DNA of 64,000 nucleotides. Source: Labrenzia sp. PHM005. Its GTDB lineage: Bacteria; Pseudomonadota; Alphaproteobacteria; Rhizobiales; Stappiaceae. Where the stretch lies: assembly GCF_006517275.1 (NCBI RefSeq), contig NZ_CP041191.1, positions 5,203,001 through 5,267,000 of the forward strand, written 5' to 3'. This document shows, in pieces, positions 27,893 through 36,965 of the stretch. Position 1 is the stretch's first letter; every line of letters starts with the position of its first letter. Both the position numbers and the translations under genes were made by a program. Below the pieces are notes generated by a model. It made no database searches, was not told where the DNA came from, and worked only from the letters and a program-made list of their open reading frames with translations.

Positions 27893-28273
27893 ACCGCCAA
27901 TCTATCCAGGATTGCATCGAACCAATATTCACTTAGTAACAATAACCAAAATTACTTTAACTTATCACCCGCTCAACCATCAACAACTTTCACTTGGTTA
28001 AGCGCATCTAAACTCTCCAAATAATGCGGGAAATCACGTATTTTCAAATAACACCCCCTCCTAGCCGGCGCCTTTCCAGCTCAATCCCGAACAGGAAATT
28101 GCTACCGCATAAACGAAATCCTTCTGGAGTTTTCCAAGAATTCCCTCTAGAACCTTGCGCCAACGAAACATCAATCCGTCTGGCTGATTTGAACGGCTTG
28201 CGCTCCCGGGTTCCGGTGTGATGCGCGGCCCCAAAATATGCTTTGGCTGGCGGCTTGCTCAGGAGATTTTTCA
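27893..28273. other. Intergenic between H-NOX operon and prfC
   Basis: About 380 bases, AT-rich near the H-NOX start and GC-rich towards prfC. It should carry two divergent promoters. Short frames exist on both strands but none has a ribosome site or recognisable product. No hairpin terminator seen. Confidence 0.4.
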
Positions 28274-29872
28274 ATGGCGAACAATGGCGCGGCACCGCAC
28301 CAGACCCGGCGCACCTTTGCGATCATTTCCCACCCGGACGCCGGTAAGACAACGCTGACGGAAAAGCTGCTTCTGTCGGGTGGCGCGATCCGGGCGGCCG
28401 GTCAGGTCCGCGCCCGCGGTGAACGCCGCCGGGCCCGCTCCGACTGGATGAAGATCGAGCAGGAACGCGGTATTTCTGTTTCGTCCTCCGTCATGACGTT
28501 CGAGCGCAAGGGCATCATCTACAATCTCTTGGACACGCCGGGCCACGAAGACTTTTCCGAAGACACTTACCGCACGCTGACCGCTGTGGATGCGGCTGTT
28601 ATGGTGATCGACGCCGCAAAGGGGATCGAGACCCAAACCCGCAAGCTGTTCGAGGTTTGCCGCCTGCGCGATATTCCGATCATCACCTTCGTCAACAAGA
28701 TCGACCGTGAAGGCCGCCATGCGCTGGAAATTCTGGACGAGGTTCAGGAAGCACTCGCGCTGGATGTCTCTCCGCAGACCTGGCCGGTCGGAATGGGCTC
28801 TGACTTCTTCGGTGTATATGACTGGCAGAAAAAACAGTTCCACACATCGGAAGGTGAGCGCGGCGGGCCTTACATGGAAACCAAAACCGTCTCCGGCCTC
28901 GACGATGACATCCTCACCGGAACGGTCTTTGACCGGATCATGGACGAGCTCACCGAAAACGTCGAACTCGGCGCGGAAGGTTATGCGGAATTCGACAGGG
29001 AAAGCTTTCTGGAAGGCCATTTGACGCCGGTCTTCTTCGGCTCGGCCCTCCGGGACTATGGCATTGAAGAAATCCTAGACTTTATCGCCGACTTTGCCCC
29101 GCCGCCGCACTCCCAACCGGCCACCGGCGGACGGACCATCATGCCGGATGAAGACAAGGTCACCGGCTTTGTGTTCAAGGTTCAGGCGAACATGGACCCG
29201 AAACACCGGGACCGCATCGCCTTTGTGCGCTTGTGCTCAGGCACCTTCAAACGGGGCATGAAGCTGAAGCATGTGCGCGCGGGCAAGCAGATTGCGGTCT
29301 CTGCGCCGATCTTCTTCTTTGCCGAGGAACGCGAGATCGCCGACCTTGCTTATCCGGGCGATGTCATCGGCGTACCGAACCATGGCCAGCTGCGCGTAGG
29401 TGACACCTTAACCGAAGGCGAAAACATCCACGTCACCGGCTTGCCAGCCTTTGCCCCTGAAATTCTGCGCCGCGTCCGCCTTGGTGACACCATGCGCGTC
29501 AAACAGATGCGCCAGGGCTTGCAGGATCTCGCCGAAGAAGGTCTGGTCCAGATTTTCAAGCCGGATCTTGGCTCCAACTGGATCGTCGGTGTGGTTGGCG
29601 CGCTGCAGCTTGATGTGGTGGTTGACCGCATTCGCGCGGAGTATGGCACAGAGATCGGCTTTGAAACCGTACCTTACACGACCGCTCGCTGGATCGAAAC
29701 TGATCAGCCGACCTTACAGAAAATGCTGGAAGGCCACCGCATGTCGATCGCCAACGACCGCGATGACAAGCCGGTGTTCCTGTTCAAGAACGCCTGGGAA
29801 GTCGGCCATGTCACCGAGAAATTCCCGGATGTGACCTTCCGCGAAACCCGCGAGATTGTTTATGAGAGCTAA
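28274..29872 (+). CDS. prfC: Peptide chain release factor 3
   Basis: A 532-residue translational GTPase that removes RF1/RF2 from the ribosome after peptide release. G1 is SHPDAGKTT (19-27), the switch I region contains QERGISVSSSVMTF, G3 is DTPGHEDF and G4 is NKID. Domains II and III follow (FKVQANMDPKHRDRIAFVRL). Length is normal. The start is the ATG after AGGAGATTTTTCA; 12 upstream codons are excluded. Confidence 0.97.
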   Translation: MANNGAAPHQTRRTFAIISHPDAGKTTLTEKLLLSGGAIRAAGQVRARGERRRARSDWMKIEQERGISVSSSVMTFERKGIIYNLLDTPGHEDFSEDTYRTLTAVDAAVMVIDAAKGIETQTRKLFEVCRLRDIPIITFVNKIDREGRHALEILDEVQEALALDVSPQTWPVGMGSDFFGVYDWQKKQFHTSEGERGGPYMETKTVSGLDDDILTGTVFDRIMDELTENVELGAEGYAEFDRESFLEGHLTPVFFGSALRDYGIEEILDFIADFAPPPHSQPATGGRTIMPDEDKVTGFVFKVQANMDPKHRDRIAFVRLCSGTFKRGMKLKHVRAGKQIAVSAPIFFFAEEREIADLAYPGDVIGVPNHGQLRVGDTLTEGENIHVTGLPAFAPEILRRVRLGDTMRVKQMRQGLQDLAEEGLVQIFKPDLGSNWIVGVVGALQLDVVVDRIRAEYGTEIGFETVPYTTARWIETDQPTLQKMLEGHRMSIANDRDDKPVFLFKNAWEVGHVTEKFPDVTFRETREIVYES

Positions 29873-29895
29873 CCGTCTCTAACCGACTGACTGAT

Positions 29896-30357
29896 ATGAC
29901 CGCCACCCTCCGCCCTGTTGCTCCGTCCGATTGTGATCTGGTCTGCCGGCACCGGCATGACATGTTTTTGGCGGCTGGTGACGCGGACGCTGGGGCAGCT
30001 GCTATGACACCGGCTTATGCCGCATGGCAGGAACAAGCGCTGCGGTCCGGAGCCTATTTCGGGTTCATTGCGGAAGTCGATGGAACGGCAATTGGCGGGG
30101 TTGGTTTGATGGTGGTCGACTGGCCGCCACACCAACTCCATCCGGAAATCACCCAACGCGGGTATGTCCTCAATGTATTCGTGGAACCGGAGCACCGAGG
30201 CAAGGGTATTGCAAAACAGATGATGGCAGCGGCGGACGCTGAGTTCAATCGCCGTGGCGTCACACATGCTGTGTTAACGGCAACCGATCAGGCGCGGCCG
30301 ATCTATGAAAAAGACGGTTGGGTTCTTACAGCGCAGATGGGAAAAGATATGCGTTGA
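29896..30357 (+). CDS. GNAT-family N-acetyltransferase
   Basis: A 153-residue acetyltransferase. The acetyl-CoA pyrophosphate-binding motif is VEPEHRGKGIAKQMM (about residues 96-110), preceded by the strand RGYVLNVFV. Substrate unknown. It follows prfC after 23 bases in the same direction and may share its transcript. Confidence 0.88.
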   Translation: MTATLRPVAPSDCDLVCRHRHDMFLAAGDADAGAAAMTPAYAAWQEQALRSGAYFGFIAEVDGTAIGGVGLMVVDWPPHQLHPEITQRGYVLNVFVEPEHRGKGIAKQMMAAADAEFNRRGVTHAVLTATDQARPIYEKDGWVLTAQMGKDMR

Positions 30358-30623
30358 GAGCGCCAGAGCCGCCTTAATCCGTCGCACTGCGTATTGTTAT
30401 GGCTAGGAACTCCGGATTAAGTATCGTCACTTCCACCAATAACCTGACAATAAAAACAATACTTTCTATAAGTGCTTTCAATTAACATATACATTCATCA
30501 CTTTTTTCATATCCTTAACTAAATTGCTCACCCTATTTATTATATCTAGATTACAAATAATCTTTTCAATTTTTTTTAATTGCTTCCACTCAATCTGATC
30601 TGGTTGGACCGGGAGCAATTTAC
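30358..30623 (+). other. AT-rich intergenic region before a diguanylate cyclase
   Basis: About 265 bases, much richer in A/T than its neighbours (30420-30600 especially). It presumably holds the promoter for the PAS-GAF-GGDEF gene. No specific site can be named. Confidence 0.35.
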
Positions 30624-32117
30624 ATGACCGCAGAAAACACACTCGCAGATAACGCCCTGAAACTCCGCGAAGCGTTCCCGGAACCTACCGCAGAAGCGCA
30701 ACAGCATCTGTTTGCAAATCTGATAGCCGAGCACTGTTCGGATTCGATTGTTTTTACCGATCCGCAAGGAAAGGTGCTTTGGGTAAACGAACCTTTCCGG
30801 TCCATGACCGGTTACTCATTGTCAGAGATACTCGGAAAAAAACCAGGTTCGCTCCTGCAGGGACCGGACACTGATCCGAATACTGTTTCTGAAATTTCAC
30901 AGGCGCTGCGATCCCAAGTCGCGATCGATTGCGAGATCTTGAATTACACAAAGAATGGTGAATCCTATTGGATCGACCTCACTATTACCCCCGTTCGTAA
31001 TCATGACGGTGTTCTTACTCATTTCATGTCAATCGAACGGGACATCACTGAGAAGAAGAAACTCGCTGAAGAAACAAAAAAATCCCTGCAATCGGAACAG
31101 GAACAGCGCCGGGAGCGAAAAATCCTGTCGCAGATGTCAGAATGGCTGTTTGCTGCCCGGTCGCAGCAGGAACTGGAGAAGATCGTTGCCAAATCGATGG
31201 ACAAAATGTTCCCAGGAACCAACGGGGCTTTTTACATCTATTCCAATTCTAGGGATGTACTGGAACAGGTTGGGCAGTGGGGTAATCTGAGTTCGCCTAC
31301 CCATATCCACGCCGACGATTGCTGGTCGCTACGCCGGGGTCGATCCTATGCCTATGGAACGAGCGATATCTCTTTTGCGTGTGAGCATGTTCACGAAAGC
31401 AAACATGCTTATTTTTGCCTGCCAATCGTCGCTCATGGCGACACCATAGGTATGATGCACATCGCCTTTCCCGAGTACAATATCGGCGCTACCGACAACC
31501 GGACCCTACGAGACGCACTTGCCAACAAGTGGGACCTCTCGCTGATCTGCGCCGAACAGATTAGTCTTGCAACGGCTAATGTGAAACTACAGGACGAGTT
31601 GCATCAGCGGTCGGTTAAGGATCCGCTCACAGGCCTGTGGAACCGGCGCTGGTTCAACGAGACGGCAAGCAGGGAAATCAAACGTTTCGAAGAAAACGGA
31701 ACGCCGCTGACGTTGATGATCATCGACATCGACCATTTTAAGAAGTTCAACGACACATTCGGTCACGATGCCGGCGACATTGTTCTGAAGTCTTTTGGCG
31801 TCGCGCTTCAAGAGGTATTTGAGAACAACAGGTTCGCCTGCCGTCTTGGCGGAGAGGAATTCTGCATTCTGTGTGTCGGCGATGGGATGGATCAGGCAAA
31901 TGAACAATTGGCCGTACTCCGTGAAACAATCGCGGGAAAACACATCAGGTATGATGGCCACCAGCTTCCGACGATCACATTCTCGACGGGCATTGCCGAA
32001 TATCGTCCGGAAGACGGCGACCTCAAATCCTTCGTCTGCCGATCAGACGAAGCCCTTTACGCGGCAAAGAAAGCCGGTCGGAATTGTGACATGATCGCGT
32101 CCGAACATGCACTCTAA
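30624..32117 (+). CDS. PAS-GAF-GGDEF diguanylate cyclase
   Basis: A 497-residue soluble cyclase. PAS with PAC (about 30-150; VFTDPQGKVLWVNEPFRSMTGY), a short coiled coil (148-180), GAF (about 185-320) and GGDEF (motif GGEEF at 409-413). The PAS has the LOV-like phrase LLQGPDTDP, but the photoactive cysteine position is not Cys (GKKPGSLLQ), so blue-light sensing is not expected. The active site looks functional; the I-site position before it is not a clean RxxD. Signal unknown. Confidence 0.9.
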   Translation: MTAENTLADNALKLREAFPEPTAEAQQHLFANLIAEHCSDSIVFTDPQGKVLWVNEPFRSMTGYSLSEILGKKPGSLLQGPDTDPNTVSEISQALRSQVAIDCEILNYTKNGESYWIDLTITPVRNHDGVLTHFMSIERDITEKKKLAEETKKSLQSEQEQRRERKILSQMSEWLFAARSQQELEKIVAKSMDKMFPGTNGAFYIYSNSRDVLEQVGQWGNLSSPTHIHADDCWSLRRGRSYAYGTSDISFACEHVHESKHAYFCLPIVAHGDTIGMMHIAFPEYNIGATDNRTLRDALANKWDLSLICAEQISLATANVKLQDELHQRSVKDPLTGLWNRRWFNETASREIKRFEENGTPLTLMIIDIDHFKKFNDTFGHDAGDIVLKSFGVALQEVFENNRFACRLGGEEFCILCVGDGMDQANEQLAVLRETIAGKHIRYDGHQLPTITFSTGIAEYRPEDGDLKSFVCRSDEALYAAKKAGRNCDMIASEHAL

Positions 32118-32195
32118 GATCTGCGTCTCCCGGAGATCATCCCGCTATAAGCAAATCTGCTAGCAGATATCCGGTGGATCTGAATTCCAAACGTC

Positions 32196-32762
32196 TCAAA
32201 ACCCGTCCGTCTGGGTGTCCATCAAGATGTAGAGGCCTGCCGCGATCATCACCAGCGGGGCAAGGCGTTCGAAGAATTTTTCGGTTTTGGCGGAGGGTTT
32301 CAGCAATCGGTTGAGGCCTATGCCAAGGCCGAGCAGGACGGCAACAGCCATTAGCGCTCCAGATAGAACAAAGCGATCCAGCTCCGGCCTTGTGTCTGCA
32401 AAGAAGGCCGCCATTAGCACGAAAGTATCTGTACTTAGCGCTAAAAAGAGCGCCACTGCCCCGATGACCGATCCGGTTGGCAATGACTTTTCTACTGCTT
32501 GCTCCGTCCGCCGCCGGTTTCTTAAAACCTCACGGAAACCAAGTGCAACAGGCACGATGCCCAAAAGCCCGAGATCGGCTGGCGCCAGTATGGCCGCCCC
32601 GCCGCCAACAACTATGGCGCCGCCAATTACCACGACTTGTGCCAGCAGAAATCCGGCGACGGCCGCAAACCTGCGACCCGTAGACGCCAATGCCAAAAAG
32701 GCAAACAGTCCGTCGATGTTGGTTAGAATGTAAGCGGATGCGACAGAAAGCGCGAAGAACAT
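32196..32762 (-). CDS. CadD-like cadmium/cation transporter
   Basis: A 188-residue membrane protein with about six helices arranged as two similar halves (ASAYILTNIDGLFAFLAL and LFLALSTDTFVLMAAFF, each with an Asp in a T-[ND]-[IT]-D-like motif). LGLLGIVPVALGFREVL matches the CadD/LysE-type family. CadD exports cadmium in staphylococci; here the substrate is only inferred. It stands alone between two diguanylate cyclases. Confidence 0.75.
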   Translation of the reverse strand: MFFALSVASAYILTNIDGLFAFLALASTGRRFAAVAGFLLAQVVVIGGAIVVGGGAAILAPADLGLLGIVPVALGFREVLRNRRRTEQAVEKSLPTGSVIGAVALFLALSTDTFVLMAAFFADTRPELDRFVLSGALMAVAVLLGLGIGLNRLLKPSAKTEKFFERLAPLVMIAAGLYILMDTQTDGF

Positions 32763-33086
32763 CCAAGCGGTCCGGTATCATGTGTTTTTTGGTTGTTAGA
32801 TCCCAGTCATAAACAGGCAACACCCGTCTGTCTGCGGCAAATAACACTGAAGGAAGTTTTTAGACGCAGCCCACCGCCCTCTAAGTGCAAATAATTCAAA
32901 ATCAATCATAACGCGCACCTCTCAACAACAGCGCAAGAAAAATGCGAACTCATGACACAACTTACATGGGAAATTTTATCAAATTCACAAATTGTTTTCC
33001 GAAACAACCCATTTTTTGGGGCTGATCATTGAAACCGCCTCGCATTTATTTGGGTTCAATAATACAATTTTCGAACACCAAACCGA
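32763..33086 (+). other. AT-rich intergenic region
   Basis: 324 bases between divergent genes (CadD-like and CHASE4-GGDEF), so promoters for both are expected. AT-rich from 32880 on. No clear operator or hairpin seen. Confidence 0.35.
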
Positions 33087-34595
33087 ATGCGAGAAATCCA
33101 GACAGTGTCCACCGCAGAAACTGTGACTGGCCATTCCGGACAGACGACAGATACCGATGTCTATAGCGAAATAGACAAGGGGGCGGGAAAGGCGCGTTTA
33201 AGGCGCATTCATCGGCTGTCGCGCCCCTTCTGGGCTTCTTTCGTGATTGGCGCTGCCAGTCTACTCATCTTTGCTGCATTTCTCGTCAATACACTCGACC
33301 GCCAATCGATCACATCCAGTGAACGTGTATTTGGTTCCGTACTAGACGAAAAACTCGACCGTCTTTCGGAAATCACATTGGAATACGGATTTTGGGATGA
33401 AGCCGTATCGCATCTTGTTGACCGTTTGGACATGGAGTGGGTCGATAGCAATCTGGTTGAATACATTTATGCTGAACTTGGCATAATCGGAGTCCATGTT
33501 CTGGACGGCCAAAACAGTGATCATCTGCATGTTTACGAAGACTTAGTGGCCGATGGCAGCTCCATGGCGGCTTATGGCAGAGACACATACAAAATCATCA
33601 ACCACGCCCGCCGGTCTCCTGACAACGAAACCCCAATCCCGGTAACCGGTTTTCTAGGCACTGCCGAAACTCTCTTCATGGCCAGCGCCGTGCGTATGAC
33701 GACTTACGACCGCAGCGACACCAACACCAGCACCGACCACGTCATGATGTTTGTCAGGCAGCTGGACGATGATGCGCTCGTTGAGCTCAGTCGGAAATTC
33801 CAGATGCCCGGTTTGAAAGTCTCGACAGAAGACCCCGGTTATTTTCAGGCAAGCTGGCCTATCGCAAATGCAGATGGAATCGTTTTTGCCCGCTTCATTT
33901 GGAACCCAGAGCTTCCCGGCCGCCGATTGCTGCTTCCTTTGACCCTTGGACTGCTGATTGTCTACTTGGGAATGATGTTCGCCGCCCGGGCGTTTCTGAA
34001 ACAGGCAACGCAGCTGGTTGTTGCTCTCGAAAACTCCAGAAGGCGGACCGAAGAAGCGAAAGAATTGCTTGCCAGCCAAGCCAAAACGGATTCTCTGACC
34101 GGGCTTTGCAACCGACGGCACTTTGAAACCGTTCTCGATGAATTGTCCGCCGTCGCAAATGGGCGCCGGGAATTTGCTCTTATGTGCATTGATCTTGATT
34201 GGTTTAAGGCAATCAACGATTCGATGGGCCACGAAATCGGAGACGAAGTTCTCAAATACGTTGCTGATGTATTGCGGTCGCTTATTTATCCGCAGGACAG
34301 AGTTTTCCGGCTCGGCGGCGACGAGTTTGTGATTATTTTCGGATCTGCAGACAAGGACCGGATTGCCGCCGTTGGGCAGGATGCCATTACAATCTTGTCG
34401 CGGCCGGCGGTTATCAAGGGCAAGACCTGCACATTCGGAGCAAGCGCAGGCGTTGCCTATTCTGTTGAGCCGGTCAAATTGCTCCGCCGTGCGGATGCCG
34501 CCCTTTATAAGTCTAAAAAGAACGGCCGCGGTCAGGTGTCGGTCTATGTCCCGGATGAAGAGGACACACCAACAGCAGATACGACTGTTTCCTAA
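33087..34595 (+). CDS. Membrane CHASE4-GGDEF diguanylate cyclase
   Basis: A 502-residue protein. A cytoplasmic lead of about 48 residues is followed by a membrane helix (49-67), a periplasmic CHASE4 sensor (about 70-270; EYGFWDEAVSHL is the family signature), a second helix (about 275-295), a coiled linker and GGDEF (motif 410-414). The residues at the I-site are YPQD instead of RxxD, so product feedback inhibition is probably absent. CHASE4 ligands are mostly unknown. The start is the first ATG; a later start would shorten only the lead. Confidence 0.92.
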   Translation: MREIQTVSTAETVTGHSGQTTDTDVYSEIDKGAGKARLRRIHRLSRPFWASFVIGAASLLIFAAFLVNTLDRQSITSSERVFGSVLDEKLDRLSEITLEYGFWDEAVSHLVDRLDMEWVDSNLVEYIYAELGIIGVHVLDGQNSDHLHVYEDLVADGSSMAAYGRDTYKIINHARRSPDNETPIPVTGFLGTAETLFMASAVRMTTYDRSDTNTSTDHVMMFVRQLDDDALVELSRKFQMPGLKVSTEDPGYFQASWPIANADGIVFARFIWNPELPGRRLLLPLTLGLLIVYLGMMFAARAFLKQATQLVVALENSRRRTEEAKELLASQAKTDSLTGLCNRRHFETVLDELSAVANGRREFALMCIDLDWFKAINDSMGHEIGDEVLKYVADVLRSLIYPQDRVFRLGGDEFVIIFGSADKDRIAAVGQDAITILSRPAVIKGKTCTFGASAGVAYSVEPVKLLRRADAALYKSKKNGRGQVSVYVPDEEDTPTADTTVS

Positions 34596-34607
34596 GGCCT
34601 TTGCACT

Positions 34608-35522
34608 TCATTCCGCTAGCTGGCTGGCATCAATGCCATGGCCCGCAATTCGCCGTTCTTTTCGCGTCACCAGATATACACCAGCCAGGATCATCAGCAG
34701 GGCCAGCCAGGTGGTCCATACAGGGTGTTCGCCAAGGAAGAAGATACCGAGCAGCGTGCCGACAACGGGTACGACATAATTAACCTGAGACAGCTTGGCA
34801 GCGCCGATACGCGGGATCAGATAGAAGTAGATCAAGGCCGCCAGGGCCGTCGGACCGAGCCCCAGGTAAACGACAGCCAAAGACGAAACACCCAACAAGT
34901 CAGGAACCGCCTGCGGCTCAAAGAAGATCAGCAGATAGCCCCCCATCCCTAATGCTCCGGTAAGCACGGAGGCCGCCGCCATTTGGATCGGATCTGAATG
35001 CGGAAACCGCCGCGAAAACAGCGCTGTGAAGGAATAACAGAGCGCAGCACAAACAAGAGCGACTTGCGGTAGCAAACTGCCGAGATTGCCTGGTGCGATA
35101 TCGGGAACAACAAGCAACAAAACTCCGCCAAACCCGGCTACCGCCCCCAAAACCTTAGACAGGCCCAAGCTTTCTTCGTGATGCACCAAGGGCGCTGCGG
35201 CGAGTGTCACGATCGGGGCGATCCCCATGATAAGGGCTGCGAGCCCAGTGTCGACCTCTTGTTCGGCATAACTGATCAGCAGAAAGGGAAGAACATTTCC
35301 CGAAAGGCCAACAACTGCCGCAATCCCCCAGCCTCGCACTCCCAGCGACAAACCACTCCCCCGGATCAAAAGAACAACGGCAAGGATGAGCGCACCAATG
35401 GCCATGCGGCCGAAAACTAGGGTCTGCGGACTATAGCTTTCAACCGCCACACCTATGGCCAGGAATGAACTGCCCCAAAGCCCGGCCAACAGCCCCCACA
35501 ACAGAAAGTCCCTTGCGTGCAT
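34608..35522 (-). CDS. EamA/DMT-family transporter
   Basis: A 304-residue permease with ten predicted helices in two EamA repeats (N-terminal half ending near 140; second half from about 150). Such proteins export amino acids or other metabolites (RhaT/YdcZ type). It is divergent from an HxlR regulator with 67 bp between starts and palindromes in the gap, so it is probably the regulator's target. Confidence 0.88.
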   Translation of the reverse strand: MHARDFLLWGLLAGLWGSSFLAIGVAVESYSPQTLVFGRMAIGALILAVVLLIRGSGLSLGVRGWGIAAVVGLSGNVLPFLLISYAEQEVDTGLAALIMGIAPIVTLAAAPLVHHEESLGLSKVLGAVAGFGGVLLLVVPDIAPGNLGSLLPQVALVCAALCYSFTALFSRRFPHSDPIQMAAASVLTGALGMGGYLLIFFEPQAVPDLLGVSSLAVVYLGLGPTALAALIYFYLIPRIGAAKLSQVNYVVPVVGTLLGIFFLGEHPVWTTWLALLMILAGVYLVTRKERRIAGHGIDASQLAE

Positions 35523-35539
35523 CTACCAATCCTTTAAAC

Positions 35540-35576
35540 TGCTATTAAAGAAATAGCATGCTATTACTAACATAGC
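35540..35576. promoter_or_regulatory. HxlR operator candidate
   Basis: A perfect 14-bp palindrome AATAGCATGCTATT (35552-35565) is flanked by TGCTATTA on the left and ATAGCA on the right, giving three TGCTAT-type half-sites in 37 bp within the 67-bp EamA/HxlR gap. Confidence 0.6.
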
Positions 35577-35589
35577 AACAGGAGTTCCC

Positions 35590-35985
35590 GTGCCAGATAG
35601 TCCCTCCACCAATATCCCTGTTCCTGGAAAAGCGGTTCGCGGATCGCGCAGCGGCAGTCCGATCATGGCCATGTTCGATCTCTTGGGGCGCCGCTGGGCT
35701 ATGGGGGTTTTGTGGACCTTGAGTGAGCGGGGACCCAGCACATTCCGCGCCTTACAAGAGGCGTGCGAAACAATCTCGCCTGCTGTCTTGAACGCACGCA
35801 TAAAAGAACTCAGAAGCGCCGGATTTGTTGAGCAAGGCAAAGGCGGTTACCAGGTAACGCCCTTGGGCCAGGACGTCTATGACGCGCTGTTACCGCTTTC
35901 GAAAGTCTCCAAGGTCTGGGCAGATGAACTTGCCAAAGGATCTGGTGGCACGGCTTCCAATGATGACGGTCCGATAAACGAATAG
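35590..35985 (+). CDS. HxlR-family transcriptional regulator
   Basis: A 131-residue winged-helix protein. The DNA-binding part spans about 25-110 (FDLLGRRWAMGVLWTLSERG, RIKELRSAGFVEQ, YQVTPLGQDVYDAL). It lacks the N-terminal CxxE cysteine of the formaldehyde sensor type. GTG start after AGGAG. Divergent from the EamA transporter. Confidence 0.9.
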   Translation: MPDSPSTNIPVPGKAVRGSRSGSPIMAMFDLLGRRWAMGVLWTLSERGPSTFRALQEACETISPAVLNARIKELRSAGFVEQGKGGYQVTPLGQDVYDALLPLSKVSKVWADELAKGSGGTASNDDGPINE

Positions 35986-36053
35986 CTCAAAAGCCTTGGC
36001 GCTGCCCGCCGCCACGCTATGTCCTTCCTGAGAGGTTAAGTGAGGGAGACGTC

Positions 36054-36293
36054 ATGGCAGAGCCTGAGATTGCACAAAAAGCACCGTATCCGGTCGAGGT
36101 GGAAGCAGAAAAAAACTATTTCTGGTGCGCCTGCGGGCGAAGCAAAAACCAACCCTTTTGCGACGGCAGCCACAAAGGCACCGGGTTGGCTCCGGTTAAA
36201 TACACGGCAGATAAGACTGGTAAAGTTTTCTTTTGCGGTTGCAAATCCAGCGCCAAATCTCCGTTGTGCGATGGCAGTCATAACAGGCTTTAG
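36054..36293 (+). CDS. Tandem CDGSH iron-sulphur protein
   Basis: A 79-residue protein made of two CDGSH zinc-finger-like domains. Ligands of the first [2Fe-2S] cluster are Cys25, Cys27, Cys36 and His40; of the second Cys61, Cys63, Cys72 and His76. Both fit C-x-C-x8-C-x3-H. Such small two-cluster proteins are related to mitoNEET/MiNT; redox or cluster-transfer roles are proposed. Start ATG 36054 after GGGAG. No functional neighbour. Confidence 0.93.
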   Translation: MAEPEIAQKAPYPVEVEAEKNYFWCACGRSKNQPFCDGSHKGTGLAPVKYTADKTGKVFFCGCKSSAKSPLCDGSHNRL

Positions 36294-36335
36294 CGGCAGT
36301 TGGGCATCCGGTTGATGCTGCCAATCACCTAAAGC

Positions 36336-36965
36336 TCAATCCAAGATGAAACGCACAATCATCTGGTCCAGAAGCTTGGCATGCGGACCGGAGAGCATGT
36401 CTTGCGCATGAAGGCTTCCGGGCAATTCCAGAAGCGTCTTTGGCTCCGCAGCCTTTTCAAACGCTTGAACGGCCCGGCTCCGGTAAAAGTCCTGGCGGGT
36501 GTAGATGAACAGTTTTTCCGTTTCCGGATCATCCAATGCCCGTCCAGGCGATGGCGCCAGCAAAATGATCTTTTGAATACGGCCAGCTGGCAAGTTGGCG
36601 ACGGCTTGCTGGACGCCGCCGCCACCCAAACTGGCTCCAATGAGGGTTATGTCTTCAAACCCTTCGCCTGTCAGAAAATCAACGGCAGCCTCTATGTCCT
36701 CGCCAGAGATGCCCGATGTCGCAATTGAGGCGATATTCTGGGATTGCAGCTTTTCAGCGAATGGTGCCCAGCTCTCGGCTGTTGCCCCGGACTGATGCGC
36801 TAGAACAACTGCCTTTGTGCCTTCCGCTTCAAACCAAAGCGCATTCCGCTCAATCACTTCCCGGATGGTCAAGACAACGGTTTTCGGCTCTTTGGCGCTT
36901 GTTTGCGCTTGAATGGCAGAACTCCAAACGCTCATGCAAACCACCAGAAGTCCCAGAAGTCTCAT
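36336..36965 (-). CDS. Exported alpha/beta hydrolase-fold protein
   Basis: A 209-residue protein with a signal peptide (RLLGLLVVCMSVWSSAIQA). A hydrolase core follows with LAHQSGATAESW (oxyanion region), the nucleophile elbow GASLGGGG and, near the C-terminus, PGSLHAQDML with a candidate His. Substrate unknown. It overlaps the upstream permease gene by four bases, so it belongs to the ABC permease operon; an exported hydrolase with a sugar-type importer suggests release of an importable compound, but that is inference. Confidence 0.75.
   Translation of the reverse strand: MRLLGLLVVCMSVWSSAIQAQTSAKEPKTVVLTIREVIERNALWFEAEGTKAVVLAHQSGATAESWAPFAEKLQSQNIASIATSGISGEDIEAAVDFLTGEGFEDITLIGASLGGGGVQQAVANLPAGRIQKIILLAPSPGRALDDPETEKLFIYTRQDFYRSRAVQAFEKAAEPKTLLELPGSLHAQDMLSGPHAKLLDQMIVRFILD

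Noticed and set aside
28271..29020. 249-codon frame antisense to prfC
   Set aside because: prfC on the other strand has all GTPase motifs and a good start.
30840..30880. LOV photoreceptor domain in the PAS-GAF-GGDEF protein
   Set aside because: The phrase LLQGPDTDP is LOV-like, but the cysteine needed for the flavin adduct is replaced, so it is treated as an ordinary PAS.
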